Shown: positions 16,948 through 25,381 of the stretch, in pieces
Position numbering within the stretch: the first letter of the stretch is position 1
How the letters are laid out: every line of letters starts with the position of its first letter
From: Sedimentisphaerales bacterium
GTDB lineage: Bacteria > Planctomycetota > Phycisphaerae > Sedimentisphaerales > Anaerobacaceae
Direction: 5' to 3'
NCBI GenBank assembly: GCA_016932835.1
Contig: JAFGCD010000084.1
Span: 1-33,968 of the forward strand
DNA length: 33,968 bases
Notes under the pieces: model-generated
Database searches by the model: none
Seen by the model: the letters and a program-made list of their open reading frames with translations, nothing else
What the model was told of the DNA's origin: nothing
Translations under genes and position numbers: made by a program

Positions 16948-18423
16948 ATGAGTAAATTTACTCGCCGAGATTTCATGAAGACAACCATGGCTGCCGGAGC
17001 CGCAATGGTCATGGCGGCCCCCAAGTCCCGCGTCCGCGGGGCCAATAACGACCTGCGATTCGCCGTCGTCGGCACGGGCGGACAGGGAGGAGGCCACATA
17101 GGTTATTTCAACGAGAAGCAAGGCGTGCGCGTAGTCGCTCTCTGCGACGCAGACAAATCCCACGTCGAAGGAAAGGCCGCTAACTTCGAAAAGAAATACG
17201 GCTCCAAGGTCGATACCTATACCGACGTCCGCAAGCTCCTCGAAGATAAGAGCATCGATGCGATCACCTCGGCCACCCCCAACCACTGGCATTCCCTCGT
17301 TACAATCTGGGCATGCCAGGCCGGAAAAGACGTGTACATCGAAAAGCCCGTCTCGCACAACGTCTGGGAAGGCCGAAAGATGGTTGAGGCCGCAAGAAAA
17401 TACGACCGAATCGTCCAGACGGGAACACAGAAACGCTCCTCGGAAGCACACAAGGCCGCATACGAATGGATACACGCCGGCAATATCGGCGCGATCAAGT
17501 GGGTCCGATCATTCTGCTACAAACCTCGCGGCCCCGAAACCAACGGCATCGTTTACGGCACTAACGGCCCGAACAAACTCCCCGACAGCGTCGATTACAA
17601 CCTATGGTGCGGACCTGCAGAGATGGAGCCCCTCCGCCGGAAGGAGCTGCACTACAAATGGCACTGGGTCTGGAACACAGGATGCGGAGACCTCGGAAAC
17701 CAGGGAATCCACGAGATGGACCTCGGAAGATGGGCACTCGGAGACCCAAAGCTCGCACCGAGAGTCATCAGCTTCGGCGGAAGGCTCGGAGTCAGCCACA
17801 CCGGAGACACCGGCGAAACCGCAAATACGCACGTAATTTATTTCGACTACAAGCCCGCTCCTTTGATCTTCGAGGTCCGAGGACTGCCCAAAAAGAAAGG
17901 CGACCGCTCAATGGATAATTTCCGCGGAGTCCGCATCGGGGTCGTAGTCCATTGCGAAAACGGCTACTTCGCCGCAGGCGACGGGGGCGGATGGGTCTAT
18001 GACAACGACGGAAAGAAGATTAAGCAGTTCAGCGGAGGAGGCGGAGGAGGCCACCACCAGAACTTCATCGACGCTGTCCGAAGTCACAAGGTCTCCGACC
18101 TCAACGCCGATATCGAGAAGGGACATCTCTCGAGCGCCCTCTGTCACATGGGTAATACCTCGTACCGCCTCGGAAAGAAAATGCCTGTCGATGAAATCAG
18201 AAAGACTTTGGGCGACAATGCAGAAATGATCGACTCGCTCGACCGCACCCTCGAGCACCTCGCCGCAAACGAAGTGGACCTCAAGGCCGAGCCTCTGACG
18301 TTAGGCCCGATGCTCACAATGGACCCGGAAAAGGAGCAGTACGTAGGCGAATACAGCGAATGGGCCAATATGTACCTCAAACGCAATTACCGCGAGCCGT
18401 TCGTAGTGCCGGATAAGGTCTGA
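16948..18423 (+). CDS. Tat-exported Gfo/Idh/MocA-family oxidoreductase
   Basis: A 491-residue protein with a Tat signal (FTRRDFMKTT, R6-R7), a Rossmann motif (VVGTGGQGGGH, about 40-50) and the canonical catalytic EKP at 132-134. The C-terminal domain holds the GNQGIHEMDLGRWALG segment typical of large Planctomycetota members. The family oxidises or reduces sugars using tightly bound NAD(P). AAGGAG lies seven bases before the ATG, and the stop codon overlaps the next start by one base (TGATG), so translation is probably coupled. With the DUF6807 fusion upstream and the epimerase downstream it forms a sugar-conversion operon. The substrate cannot be read from sequence. Confidence 0.92.
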   Translation: MSKFTRRDFMKTTMAAGAAMVMAAPKSRVRGANNDLRFAVVGTGGQGGGHIGYFNEKQGVRVVALCDADKSHVEGKAANFEKKYGSKVDTYTDVRKLLEDKSIDAITSATPNHWHSLVTIWACQAGKDVYIEKPVSHNVWEGRKMVEAARKYDRIVQTGTQKRSSEAHKAAYEWIHAGNIGAIKWVRSFCYKPRGPETNGIVYGTNGPNKLPDSVDYNLWCGPAEMEPLRRKELHYKWHWVWNTGCGDLGNQGIHEMDLGRWALGDPKLAPRVISFGGRLGVSHTGDTGETANTHVIYFDYKPAPLIFEVRGLPKKKGDRSMDNFRGVRIGVVVHCENGYFAAGDGGGWVYDNDGKKIKQFSGGGGGGHHQNFIDAVRSHKVSDLNADIEKGHLSSALCHMGNTSYRLGKKMPVDEIRKTLGDNAEMIDSLDRTLEHLAANEVDLKAEPLTLGPMLTMDPEKEQYVGEYSEWANMYLKRNYREPFVVPDKV

Positions 18424-19241
18424 TGAAATTCGCTCTCTGCAATGAAATGTTCGAGGGCGTCGCGTTCGCCGACGTCTGCGCAGCCGCCGCTCGCCTGGGC
18501 TACGACGGACTGGAAATAGCGCCGTTCACCCTGGCCGATTCCGCCGACGCTGTCTCCTCGGAGCAGCGAAAGCAGGTCCGCCGAGCCGCCGCCGACAACG
18601 GCCTGGAAATCGTAGGCCTGCACTGGCTCTTCGCCGGCCCTGCCGGGCTGCACATGACTACCACAGATGACCTCGTATGGGGCAGGACAAGGGATTACTT
18701 GTCCTGCCTCATCGACTTATGCGCAGACCTCGGCGGAAAAATCCTCGTCCTCGGCTCGCCGAAGCAAAGAAGCCTCCCGCCAGGCCAAACTAAAGACGGC
18801 GCAATCCGAAGGGCCGCCGACCTGCTCGCCGGCGTCCTCGATAAAGCCGCCGCCCTCGACGCGACCATTTGCCTCGAACCGCTCTCGCCCGTCGAAACCG
18901 ACTTCATAAATACCGTCGCTCAGGGCATGGAGATCGTCCGACAGATTAACCATCCGAACCTGAAGATTCACCTCGACGTCAAGGCAATGTGCTCCGAAGC
19001 CCGGCCCGTGCCCGAAATCATCCGCTCGGTCAAAGCCGAATACGTCGGCCATTTCCACGTCAACGACGCAAATCTCTACGGACCCGGAATGGGCGCCGTC
19101 GATTATGCGCCGATCGCAGAAGCAATAAACGATATCGGCTGGGACAAATGGCTCAGCGTCGAAGTCTTCAAGTACGACCCCGACCCGGAGACAATCGCCA
19201 AAAGAAGCATCGAATACCTTCGCAAGTTCTGGCCCCGCTGA
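18423..19241 (+). CDS. Sugar phosphate isomerase/epimerase (TIM barrel)
   Basis: A 272-residue cytoplasmic protein of the xylose isomerase-like AP endonuclease-2 superfamily. The metal and catalytic positions of ketose 3-epimerase-like enzymes are present: E152 (CLEPL), D185 (IHLDVKAM), H210 (VGHFHVND) and E247 (LSVEVF). A conserved start (MKFALCNEMF) and DGLEI near residue 28 also fit. Its start overlaps the stop of the oxidoreductase gene by one base. It probably interconverts a sugar or keto-sugar made by the two upstream enzymes. No signal peptide is seen, so the operon seems to split its pathway between cell envelope and cytoplasm. A convergent gene follows after 37 bases. Confidence 0.9.
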   Translation: MKFALCNEMFEGVAFADVCAAAARLGYDGLEIAPFTLADSADAVSSEQRKQVRRAAADNGLEIVGLHWLFAGPAGLHMTTTDDLVWGRTRDYLSCLIDLCADLGGKILVLGSPKQRSLPPGQTKDGAIRRAADLLAGVLDKAAALDATICLEPLSPVETDFINTVAQGMEIVRQINHPNLKIHLDVKAMCSEARPVPEIIRSVKAEYVGHFHVNDANLYGPGMGAVDYAPIAEAINDIGWDKWLSVEVFKYDPDPETIAKRSIEYLRKFWPR

Positions 19242-19278
19242 GAAACAGCCGCTCTCGCCCGCATCTGCACGCCCGCCG

Positions 19279-20274
19279 CTATTTCTTCCGGGCGCGTATC
19301 AGAGAGTTCATGAATTCGTCCCGGTGCACCAGTTCTATCTCGGCAAAGCCCGCGCCTTCGAGGTCTTCGGCGTACTCATCGAACGAATATGTCCCGCCGC
19401 CCGACGTCGCCACCAGCATGTTCACCGCAAACAGCGCCCCTCGCACAGGAGTCGTGTGCGCCGAATCCATGACCACGTCGCGTATGACGATATAACCGCC
19501 GTCCTTAAGCGCCGCGAAAACCTTGCAGAACAATTCTCGATTCTGCTGCCGGGAGTTCTGATGCGCTATTGCCCCGAGCCACGCCATATCCGCGCCGCCG
19601 GGCAAATCGTCCTTGTAGAAATCGCCCGGCGCCAGCGCGACCCGGTCGCTCAGCCCCGCACCGGCTATCCGCTTCTCGGCCATCGGTATCACGCCGGGCA
19701 AATCGAAAATCGTCGCCTCGGCCTCTGGAAAGGCCCTTAAAAATGCAATAGTCCACGTCCCCGATGCGCCCCCTACATCGAGCAGGTGACCGAATCTCAT
19801 CGCCCCCAAACGCCCGACTACCTCGCCGGCTACCGGAGCGGAAATGTTGTTCATCGCGCCGATGAACGCCTCTGTCTCAGCCGCCTTATCAAGGGAGCCC
19901 GCGATTCTCTCTGCCGGCAGGCCCGTCCTGACCACGCGTCCGAGCTGCACCCACCGACGCAGGCATGTGCCGTTGTGGCGAAGCATGGGCAGTATGTTCC
20001 CCGGCCTCGATGCCGCAAGCAGCTCGACAAGCTCAGCCGGGACGCTGTACGTATCGTCCTGCTTGCAGAGCAGCTCAAGACCGGTCAGGGCGTCGAGCAG
20101 GATACCCGTTGCCCGTACATCGGTCCCGAGTTCGCCGGCCAGCGATGCGACGCTCATTGCCCGGCGGTCCAACACCGAAAAAAGGTCGAATTCGACCGCA
20201 GCCGTCAGTATGCATGCTAATTGAAACGACCAGCCCATCTTCAAAAGTTCGTCGGCAGTTCGGTTCTTCGGCAT
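19279..20274 (-). CDS. SAM-dependent O-methyltransferase (family 2 type)
   Basis: A 331-residue protein with the plan of the O-methyltransferase family 2, such as hydroxyindole or polyketide methyltransferases. An N-terminal winged-helix dimerisation region covers about 1-100. The SAM-binding motif is LLDVGGASGTW (164-174), with an acidic residue in IFDLPGV (D191) and later DFYKDDLPGGADM and GGYIVIRDVVMD. The usual catalytic histidine may be H238 in GAIAHQNS, though alignment would be needed. AAAGGG lies eight bases before ATG 20274. Substrate unknown. The gene stands alone on this strand and is divergent from the lipoprotein gene. Confidence 0.85.
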   Translation of the reverse strand: MPKNRTADELLKMGWSFQLACILTAAVEFDLFSVLDRRAMSVASLAGELGTDVRATGILLDALTGLELLCKQDDTYSVPAELVELLAASRPGNILPMLRHNGTCLRRWVQLGRVVRTGLPAERIAGSLDKAAETEAFIGAMNNISAPVAGEVVGRLGAMRFGHLLDVGGASGTWTIAFLRAFPEAEATIFDLPGVIPMAEKRIAGAGLSDRVALAPGDFYKDDLPGGADMAWLGAIAHQNSRQQNRELFCKVFAALKDGGYIVIRDVVMDSAHTTPVRGALFAVNMLVATSGGGTYSFDEYAEDLEGAGFAEIELVHRDEFMNSLIRARKK

Positions 20275-20286
20275 AAGCAGGGCCCT

Positions 20287-20314
20287 TTCATTGCAGAATA
20301 ATCACCGGTATAAT
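20287..20314 (+). promoter_or_regulatory. Possible plus-strand promoter before an orphan terminator
   Basis: A consensus TATAAT (20309-20314) has a poor -35 element TTCATT (20287-20292) 16 bases before it. Together with the terminator at 20376 it would define a transcript of about 90 bases. Confidence 0.3.
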
Positions 20315-20320
20315 CGCAAC

Positions 20321-20349
20321 AGTATAACTGCTCAGCCCCCCGATGTAAG
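20321..20349 (-). promoter_or_regulatory. Promoter candidate for the methyltransferase
   Basis: On the minus strand CTTACA (20349-20344), a 17-base spacer and TATACT (20326-20321) lie about 45 bases before ATG 20274. The -35 element is mediocre. Confidence 0.38.
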
Positions 20350-20375
20350 CTCCAAACTCGCAGGATTCGCCTGAC

Positions 20376-20412
20376 CGCCCCCCCGCTTGCACCGCCGGGG
20401 GGCGCTATTTTT
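20376..20412 (+). terminator. Intrinsic terminator-like hairpin upstream of the lipoprotein gene
   Basis: CGCCCCCC/GGGGGGCG (20376-20383 with 20397-20404) forms an 8-bp GC stem with a 13-base loop, followed by CTATTTTT. No plus-strand gene ends here, as the methyltransferase upstream points the other way. It may end a small RNA or act as an attenuator in a longer leader of the lipoprotein gene. GCCCCCCG at 20335-20342 could pair with the same G-rich arm instead. Confidence 0.5.
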
Positions 20413-20424
20413 GGATGTTTGTCC

Positions 20425-20453
20425 TTGACGATTGACGGGCGATTGATGATTAT
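20425..20453 (+). promoter_or_regulatory. Promoter candidate for the lipoprotein gene
   Basis: TTGACG (20425-20430), a 17-base spacer and GATTAT (20448-20453) precede the ATG at 20524 by about 70 bases. Confidence 0.45.
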
Positions 20454-20523
20454 GGACGCAGATTCGGAACTGATTTGACAGCGTCACCGGTGGATCGGAC
20501 TATCGGTGTGAAAGGAGGCCACT

Positions 20524-21324
20524 ATGGCAAGGGTATTCTTGACGGCGGTGCTGGTTGTTCTGTTGAACGTCTGTGTCGGATGCGGCAGCAACAAGGGACG
20601 AGGGCAGATTAAACCCCCTCGCGCAAAGGCCGGCTCCGTAATTGAAGTTCGAAACGCCGCCGAGGCGGACATTATCGAACAGGTTGCCATAAACCGCCAG
20701 GCATACCAGAGGGCGCTCGAGGCACTGGTCACCCACTACGAAAAAACCGGCAACAATATGAAACTCCAGTGGGCAAAGAAAGAGTTGGACGCGCTGAATA
20801 CGATGGTCCAATACGACTACATAGTCGATGCAACCGTCGCCGGACCCGACCTCAAGGCCACAGCCTCGATTCCCGAAGCCGACGAACTCTATGCAGAAGC
20901 CGTCAAGCTCCACAAGGACGCCAAGAAACTGATCTTCATCAAGGACAACAGCCTGCTCCGGCTGGCGCTGGACAAATACAACGAGGTCATCCGCAAGCAC
21001 CCCGCCAGCGATAAGATCGACGATGCAGCCTTCAAGGCCGGCGAGATATACGACTACTTCAAGGACTACTCAATCGCCGTCGCCTATTTCAAGCGAACCT
21101 TCCAGTGGGACCCCGCCACCCCGTACCCGGCCAGGTTCCGCGCCGCAGCCCTGCTCGACAGGCAGCTTAACGACAAAGCCGAAGCATTGAGACTATACAA
21201 AGAGGCCGTCGAAACAGAGGGCAAAAATTCGAAATACAGCACATGGAAGGAATTTGCAGACAGACGCATCGGAGAGTTGAGTAAGACCGTCATGCCGCAG
21301 CCGAAACCGATTTCCCTGCCTTGA
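20524..21324 (+). CDS. TPR-like lipoprotein, 266 aa
   Basis: An exported lipoprotein: a short hydrophobic signal ends at VCVGC, with C20 the likely lipidated cysteine, though Cys at the -3 position is unusual. The body is all-helical. A region at about 120-235 looks like tetratricopeptide repeats (LALDKYNEVIRKHPASDKIDDAAFKAGEIY, then YSIAVAYFKRTFQWDP, then KAEALRLYKEAV), as in YbgF/BamD-type proteins. AAAGGAGG lies six bases before the ATG. It probably holds or assembles envelope proteins; no partner is indicated. A terminator follows directly, overlapping the start of tilS. Confidence 0.8.
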   Translation: MARVFLTAVLVVLLNVCVGCGSNKGRGQIKPPRAKAGSVIEVRNAAEADIIEQVAINRQAYQRALEALVTHYEKTGNNMKLQWAKKELDALNTMVQYDYIVDATVAGPDLKATASIPEADELYAEAVKLHKDAKKLIFIKDNSLLRLALDKYNEVIRKHPASDKIDDAAFKAGEIYDYFKDYSIAVAYFKRTFQWDPATPYPARFRAAALLDRQLNDKAEALRLYKEAVETEGKNSKYSTWKEFADRRIGELSKTVMPQPKPISLP

Positions 21325-21347
21325 TGTGTTGTTGTATGCTGATTCCG

Positions 21348-21374
21348 GGCCTGGTGAAAATCAGGCCTTTTTTT
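21348..21374 (+). terminator. Intrinsic terminator ending at the tilS start
   Basis: GGCCTG/CAGGCC (21348-21353 with 21362-21367, 8-base loop) is followed by seven T residues (21368-21374). It should end the lipoprotein transcript, and the next base is the A of the likely tilS ATG. Confidence 0.65.
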
Positions 21375-22886
21375 ATGTATGCCGCCGAAAAGATGTTGTC
21401 GCAATTCGAGAAAAAAATAGCGCACTTCGCCGAAAAAGAGCAACTGTTCGCACGCCCGGGCAACCTGCTGCTCGCAATCTCAGGCGGTGCAGACTCGACC
21501 GCCCTGCTCAGCACAATGCACACGCTCAAGGCCGCCGGTATCATCAAGCCGAATCTGCTCTGCGCACACATCAACCACCTGCTCAGGGGCCCCTCCGGCG
21601 ACGGAGATGAAGCCTTTGTCGTTGCCCAGGCGGGCAAACTCGGCCTCGATGTCGAGGTCAGGCGGGTAAATGTGCGAGAGTATGCCGGAGCACACAAGCT
21701 CTCGATTGAGACAGCCGCTCGGCAAATGCGAATGCAGAACCTTATCGACATAGCAGCCCGGCGCCGCTGCACCGCCGTCGCCACAGCTCACCAGAAGGAC
21801 GATAACGCCGAGACAATCGTGCAGCGATTGGCCAGGGGAACGGGGATTCGCGGATTAGCCGGAATCTGGCCGACGCGAACCTTCGCAAGGCAAGGCATTC
21901 GCTTTGTCAGGCCGATGCTGTCCGTTACGCGCAGTGAAGTCATCCAATACCTGCGGGAGCGGAACTTGCAGCCCAGAGAGGACCAAACCAACGCCGACTG
22001 CGCCTACAGACGCAACTACATTCGGCACCGCCTCCTGCCCGACCTCCAGGCCGATTCCGAAAGCTCGCTGGCCGACCGATTGTACGACCTGTCGCTCTCG
22101 GCGAGAAAATATTATAACCTCGTATGCGACCACGCCGATGAAATCTGGGCGACGACTCGAATCCGAAAGGAAAATGTCACCATAGATTGCAAGACCTTCT
22201 CGGCACCGAGCGCAGCCGTAAAGGTCGAGCTTGTCCGCCGGGCGATTGAAACCCTCGGCAGCGGCGAGAAAAACCTCACAAGAGAACACTACGAAAGAGT
22301 ACTGCAACTGGCCCGCAGCAGCCTCGGCGGCAGGAAAATTGAGTTGCCGGGCCGAATTACGGTTCGCAACGAATATCAAAAACTGCTCTTTGAAAAACCC
22401 AAAAGCAGACCCGAACAGTTGCACAAAGAAACGATGCAAATCGCAATCCCCGGCAGAACTCGCGCCGGCGAACACCTGATCGAAACAACGATTCTGCCGG
22501 CGGAAAACGTCCCGGATTTATGCGCTTCGACAGACCCGCAGCAGCCCTCGACCGGCACGCGCAGACCAATGGAAAGATTCGTCGAATGCTTCGATATGGA
22601 CAGAATCGCCGGGCCCGTCGTCGTCCGCCCTCGACGCAACGGTGACAGATTCGTCCCACTCGGAATGCCCGCCGAAAAAAAAGTCGGCAAATTCCTCAGC
22701 GATGCACGCATCGGCCGTGATATGCGAAGGAAAGTCCTTGTCGTAACCGATGCCGAAAAGGTACTATGGATATGGCCTGTACGGATGAGCGACCGGGCCA
22801 AAGTGACAAGCCGGACGAGAAAAATGCTTCGAATAGAAATTACACGGACACCGCAACCGGGAAAGGGAAAGGAGCCGGAAAAATGA
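21375..22886 (+). CDS. tilS: tRNA(Ile)-lysidine synthetase TilS
   Basis: TilS uses ATP to attach lysine to C34 of the CAU-anticodon tRNA-Ile, an essential decoding step in the cytoplasm. The 503-residue protein has the PP-loop SGGADS (36-41), HINHLLRG, the TAHQKDDNAETIVQRLARGTGIRGLAGI block and the downstream region RRNYIRHRLLPDL. The C-terminal TilS domain is indicated by RNGDRFVPLGMPAEKKVGKFLSDARI. The start is unsure: ATG 21375 follows the terminator T tract directly, and ATG 21393 is the alternative; neither has a clear ribosome binding site. Its stop overlaps the start of the pilT-like gene by four bases (ATGA). Confidence 0.93.
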   Translation: MYAAEKMLSQFEKKIAHFAEKEQLFARPGNLLLAISGGADSTALLSTMHTLKAAGIIKPNLLCAHINHLLRGPSGDGDEAFVVAQAGKLGLDVEVRRVNVREYAGAHKLSIETAARQMRMQNLIDIAARRRCTAVATAHQKDDNAETIVQRLARGTGIRGLAGIWPTRTFARQGIRFVRPMLSVTRSEVIQYLRERNLQPREDQTNADCAYRRNYIRHRLLPDLQADSESSLADRLYDLSLSARKYYNLVCDHADEIWATTRIRKENVTIDCKTFSAPSAAVKVELVRRAIETLGSGEKNLTREHYERVLQLARSSLGGRKIELPGRITVRNEYQKLLFEKPKSRPEQLHKETMQIAIPGRTRAGEHLIETTILPAENVPDLCASTDPQQPSTGTRRPMERFVECFDMDRIAGPVVVRPRRNGDRFVPLGMPAEKKVGKFLSDARIGRDMRRKVLVVTDAEKVLWIWPVRMSDRAKVTSRTRKMLRIEITRTPQPGKGKEPEK

Positions 22887-23911
22887 TAGACATGGACCAG
22901 CTATTGCAGCACGCCAAGGCGCAGCAGGCCACCGACGTCCACATCTGCGCCGGATCGCCTGTCTTGTTCCGGATAGGGGGAGAGCTCATCCCCGTAACCA
23001 AAGAGAGGCTCACCGCGAAGCAGAGCGCCGATATGTCACTCGGCCTGCTGACGAAAGACCAGAAAACCAGGCTCGAAGAGACGGGCGATTTCGACCTCAT
23101 GCTCGCCGGCAAGAACGGACGCTATCGAATAAATGTCGGCTATTTCGACGGCCAGGTCGGCGCAACGATCAGGATCCTGCCCACCAAGCCGAAAACGACC
23201 GACGAACTCTTCCTGCCGGACATCATCAAGGAGCTTGCCCACAGGAGAAAAGGACTGGTCCTGATAACCGGCAGCACGAGCCAGGGTAAAACCACAACCA
23301 TGACCGCCATGATCGACGAAATCAACGCAACCTCCAAAAAGCACATTGTCACCATCGAGGACCCCATCGAATACCTCCACACAAACAAAACCGGAATCGT
23401 CAGGCAGCGAGAGGTCGGACGCGACACGCAAACCTTCTACACCGGCCTGCGGGCGGCCCTGAGGCAGGACCCCGACGTAATCGCAATCGGAGAGATGCGA
23501 GACTACGAGACAATCAAAATCGCCCTCACCGCTGCCGAAACAGGCGTAATGGTCCTCTCCACCCTGCACGTCATATCAATCGACAAAATCATGGAAAGGC
23601 TGATAAGCTACGCACCCGCTTCGGACGAAGGGCAGTTGCGATTCCTACTCGCCGAATCCCTCCAGGGAGTAATCCACCAGGAACTCATCCCCACAACCGA
23701 CGGCGGGCAAAGAGTCGCCTGCGAGGTCCTCGTTGTCACCGGAGCCGCCAAAAACATAATCAGGAGAAAGGGCGGATACTTCCTGAGAAACGTAATCGAG
23801 ACCGGCGCAAAGCACGGCATGATTACGATGGCATCGTCGATAGAAACAATGCTCAACCAGAAAACAATAACCGAAGACGTCGCCAGGAGCGTCCTCGCCA
23901 ACTACACTTGA
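22883..23911 (+). CDS. pilT: PilT-like twitching motility ATPase
   Basis: A 342-residue hexameric secretion ATPase of the PilT/VirB11 class, which powers pilus retraction from the cytoplasmic side. Motifs in order are the Walker A GSTSQGKTTT (130-139), the Asp box TIEDPIEY (157-164), the Walker B DPDVIAIGEMRD (196-207) and the His box STLHVISIDKIMERL (226-240). The Walker A and His box differ from the usual GPTGSGK and TLHTNSA forms, and AAKNIIR replaces AIRNLIR. ATG 22883 overlaps the tilS stop, with AAAGGAG eight bases before it. No pilin or other pilus gene is nearby, so this may be a PilT paralogue with another task. Confidence 0.88.
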   Translation: MIDMDQLLQHAKAQQATDVHICAGSPVLFRIGGELIPVTKERLTAKQSADMSLGLLTKDQKTRLEETGDFDLMLAGKNGRYRINVGYFDGQVGATIRILPTKPKTTDELFLPDIIKELAHRRKGLVLITGSTSQGKTTTMTAMIDEINATSKKHIVTIEDPIEYLHTNKTGIVRQREVGRDTQTFYTGLRAALRQDPDVIAIGEMRDYETIKIALTAAETGVMVLSTLHVISIDKIMERLISYAPASDEGQLRFLLAESLQGVIHQELIPTTDGGQRVACEVLVVTGAAKNIIRRKGGYFLRNVIETGAKHGMITMASSIETMLNQKTITEDVARSVLANYT

Positions 23912-23950
23912 TACCCCGCCAGCCGCTGAGACTCTATGAAAAGGGCAAAA

Positions 23951-25354
23951 ATGAATTGGACTAATTGCAGCCGACGTGAATTCTTGAATGCTGTGGCCCT
24001 GGGCGCTGCGGCGATTGCCTGGCCCGGCTGCGCAAGCGCACCGCGAAAAGATAAGAACCAAACAGTCAGGGAACGGCCCAATATCGTCTTCGTTCTCGCC
24101 GACGACCTCGGATGGGCCGAATTGGGCTGCTGCGGCAACAAGTTTAACGAGACGCCCAACCTCGATGCTCTCGCCCGCGAAGGCATCCGTTTCACCGATG
24201 CCTACGCCGCCGCGCCCGTATGCTCTCCTTTTCGGGCCGCCTTAATGACCGGGCAGTGGCCCGCAAGAATCGGCATAACCGACTATCTCCGACCCAACGA
24301 CTCCAAACACCTTGCGACCGATTGCCTCACCCTCGCCGAGGCCCTCAAGCAGGCAGGCTACGCCACAGGAATAATAGGAAAATGGCATCTCACAGGCTAC
24401 GCCAACCACGGCGCCGAAGAATCCCCCCCGAATGTCCACGGATTCGACGAAGTCATAGTCTCAGAGAATCGCGGCATAGCCTCAGGCAGCTACTTCCACC
24501 CGTATCATTTCAACCGCGAAATCGAGCAGCGTATTCAGCCGCGAGAGCACCTCGTGGACCGATGCAATCTCGAAGCCGTTGAGTTCATCCAGCGCCACAA
24601 ACATGAGCCGTTCTTCCTCTACCTCAGCCATTACGCCGTCCACACAACGCTTCAAGGCAGGAAAGACCTCGTCGCAAAATACGAAAAAAAGCCCGGCGCC
24701 GGCAAAGGCAATCGAGCCGGAAAGAACAACCCCCATCTGGCAGCACAGCTCGAACTCATCGACGAAGGTGTCGGGATGATTATGACCAAGCTCGATGAAC
24801 TGGCCCTGGCCGGAAATACCGTCCTGATCTTCACCAGCGACAACGGCGGCGAGGACCGAGTCACCTCAAACGCCCCGCTGCGGGCCGGCAAATCCACCCT
24901 CTACGAGGGCGGCATCCGAGAGCCCTTGATTATCCGCTGGCCCGGAGTAATCGAAGCCGGCGGCGCCTGCGCCGCACCTGTGAGCACCGTCGATTTCTAC
25001 CCGACCCTTCGTGAGATAGCAGGAATCAAGAGCCCGCCGGCCCAAACCACCGACGGGGTATCGCTCCTGCCCCTGCTCGAAGGCCGAAAGACAGCTCTCA
25101 AACGCGATACGCTCTACTGGCACTATCCGCTTGCTAATCCGCACTTCCTCGGAGGAAAATCCGCAGGCGCAATCAGGAAAGGCGACTGGAAGCTAATCGA
25201 ATTCTTCGACAACGGCTCAGCCGAGCTATACAACCTCGCAGAAGATATCTCCGAACAGAACGACCTGGCCGCGAAAATGCCGGCGAAGGTCGCCGAACTG
25301 AGAAAACGCCTCGCCCAATGGCGAAAAGAAGTCGGAGCCAAAACCAAAAATTAG
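23951..25354 (+). CDS. Secreted sulfatase, Tat lipoprotein
   Basis: A 467-residue S1-family (type I) sulfatase, which removes sulfate esters from sugars. A Tat signal with lipobox is visible (SRREFL at 7-12, then AWPGCAS). The catalytic site is C91 in CSPFRAALMTG, which must be converted to formylglycine; metal ligands begin at LADDLGW (D51-D52), with SDNGG further on for the second metal part. ATG 23951 is favoured over 23936 because AAGGG lies five bases upstream. It follows the pilT-like gene within 40 bases and precedes a second sulfatase by 21-27 bases. The substrate, probably an algal or host sulfated glycan, is not readable. Confidence 0.92.
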   Translation: MNWTNCSRREFLNAVALGAAAIAWPGCASAPRKDKNQTVRERPNIVFVLADDLGWAELGCCGNKFNETPNLDALAREGIRFTDAYAAAPVCSPFRAALMTGQWPARIGITDYLRPNDSKHLATDCLTLAEALKQAGYATGIIGKWHLTGYANHGAEESPPNVHGFDEVIVSENRGIASGSYFHPYHFNREIEQRIQPREHLVDRCNLEAVEFIQRHKHEPFFLYLSHYAVHTTLQGRKDLVAKYEKKPGAGKGNRAGKNNPHLAAQLELIDEGVGMIMTKLDELALAGNTVLIFTSDNGGEDRVTSNAPLRAGKSTLYEGGIREPLIIRWPGVIEAGGACAAPVSTVDFYPTLREIAGIKSPPAQTTDGVSLLPLLEGRKTALKRDTLYWHYPLANPHFLGGKSAGAIRKGDWKLIEFFDNGSAELYNLAEDISEQNDLAAKMPAKVAELRKRLAQWRKEVGAKTKN

Positions 25355-25381
25355 CAACGATGATGAATCGGAGCAATGGAT

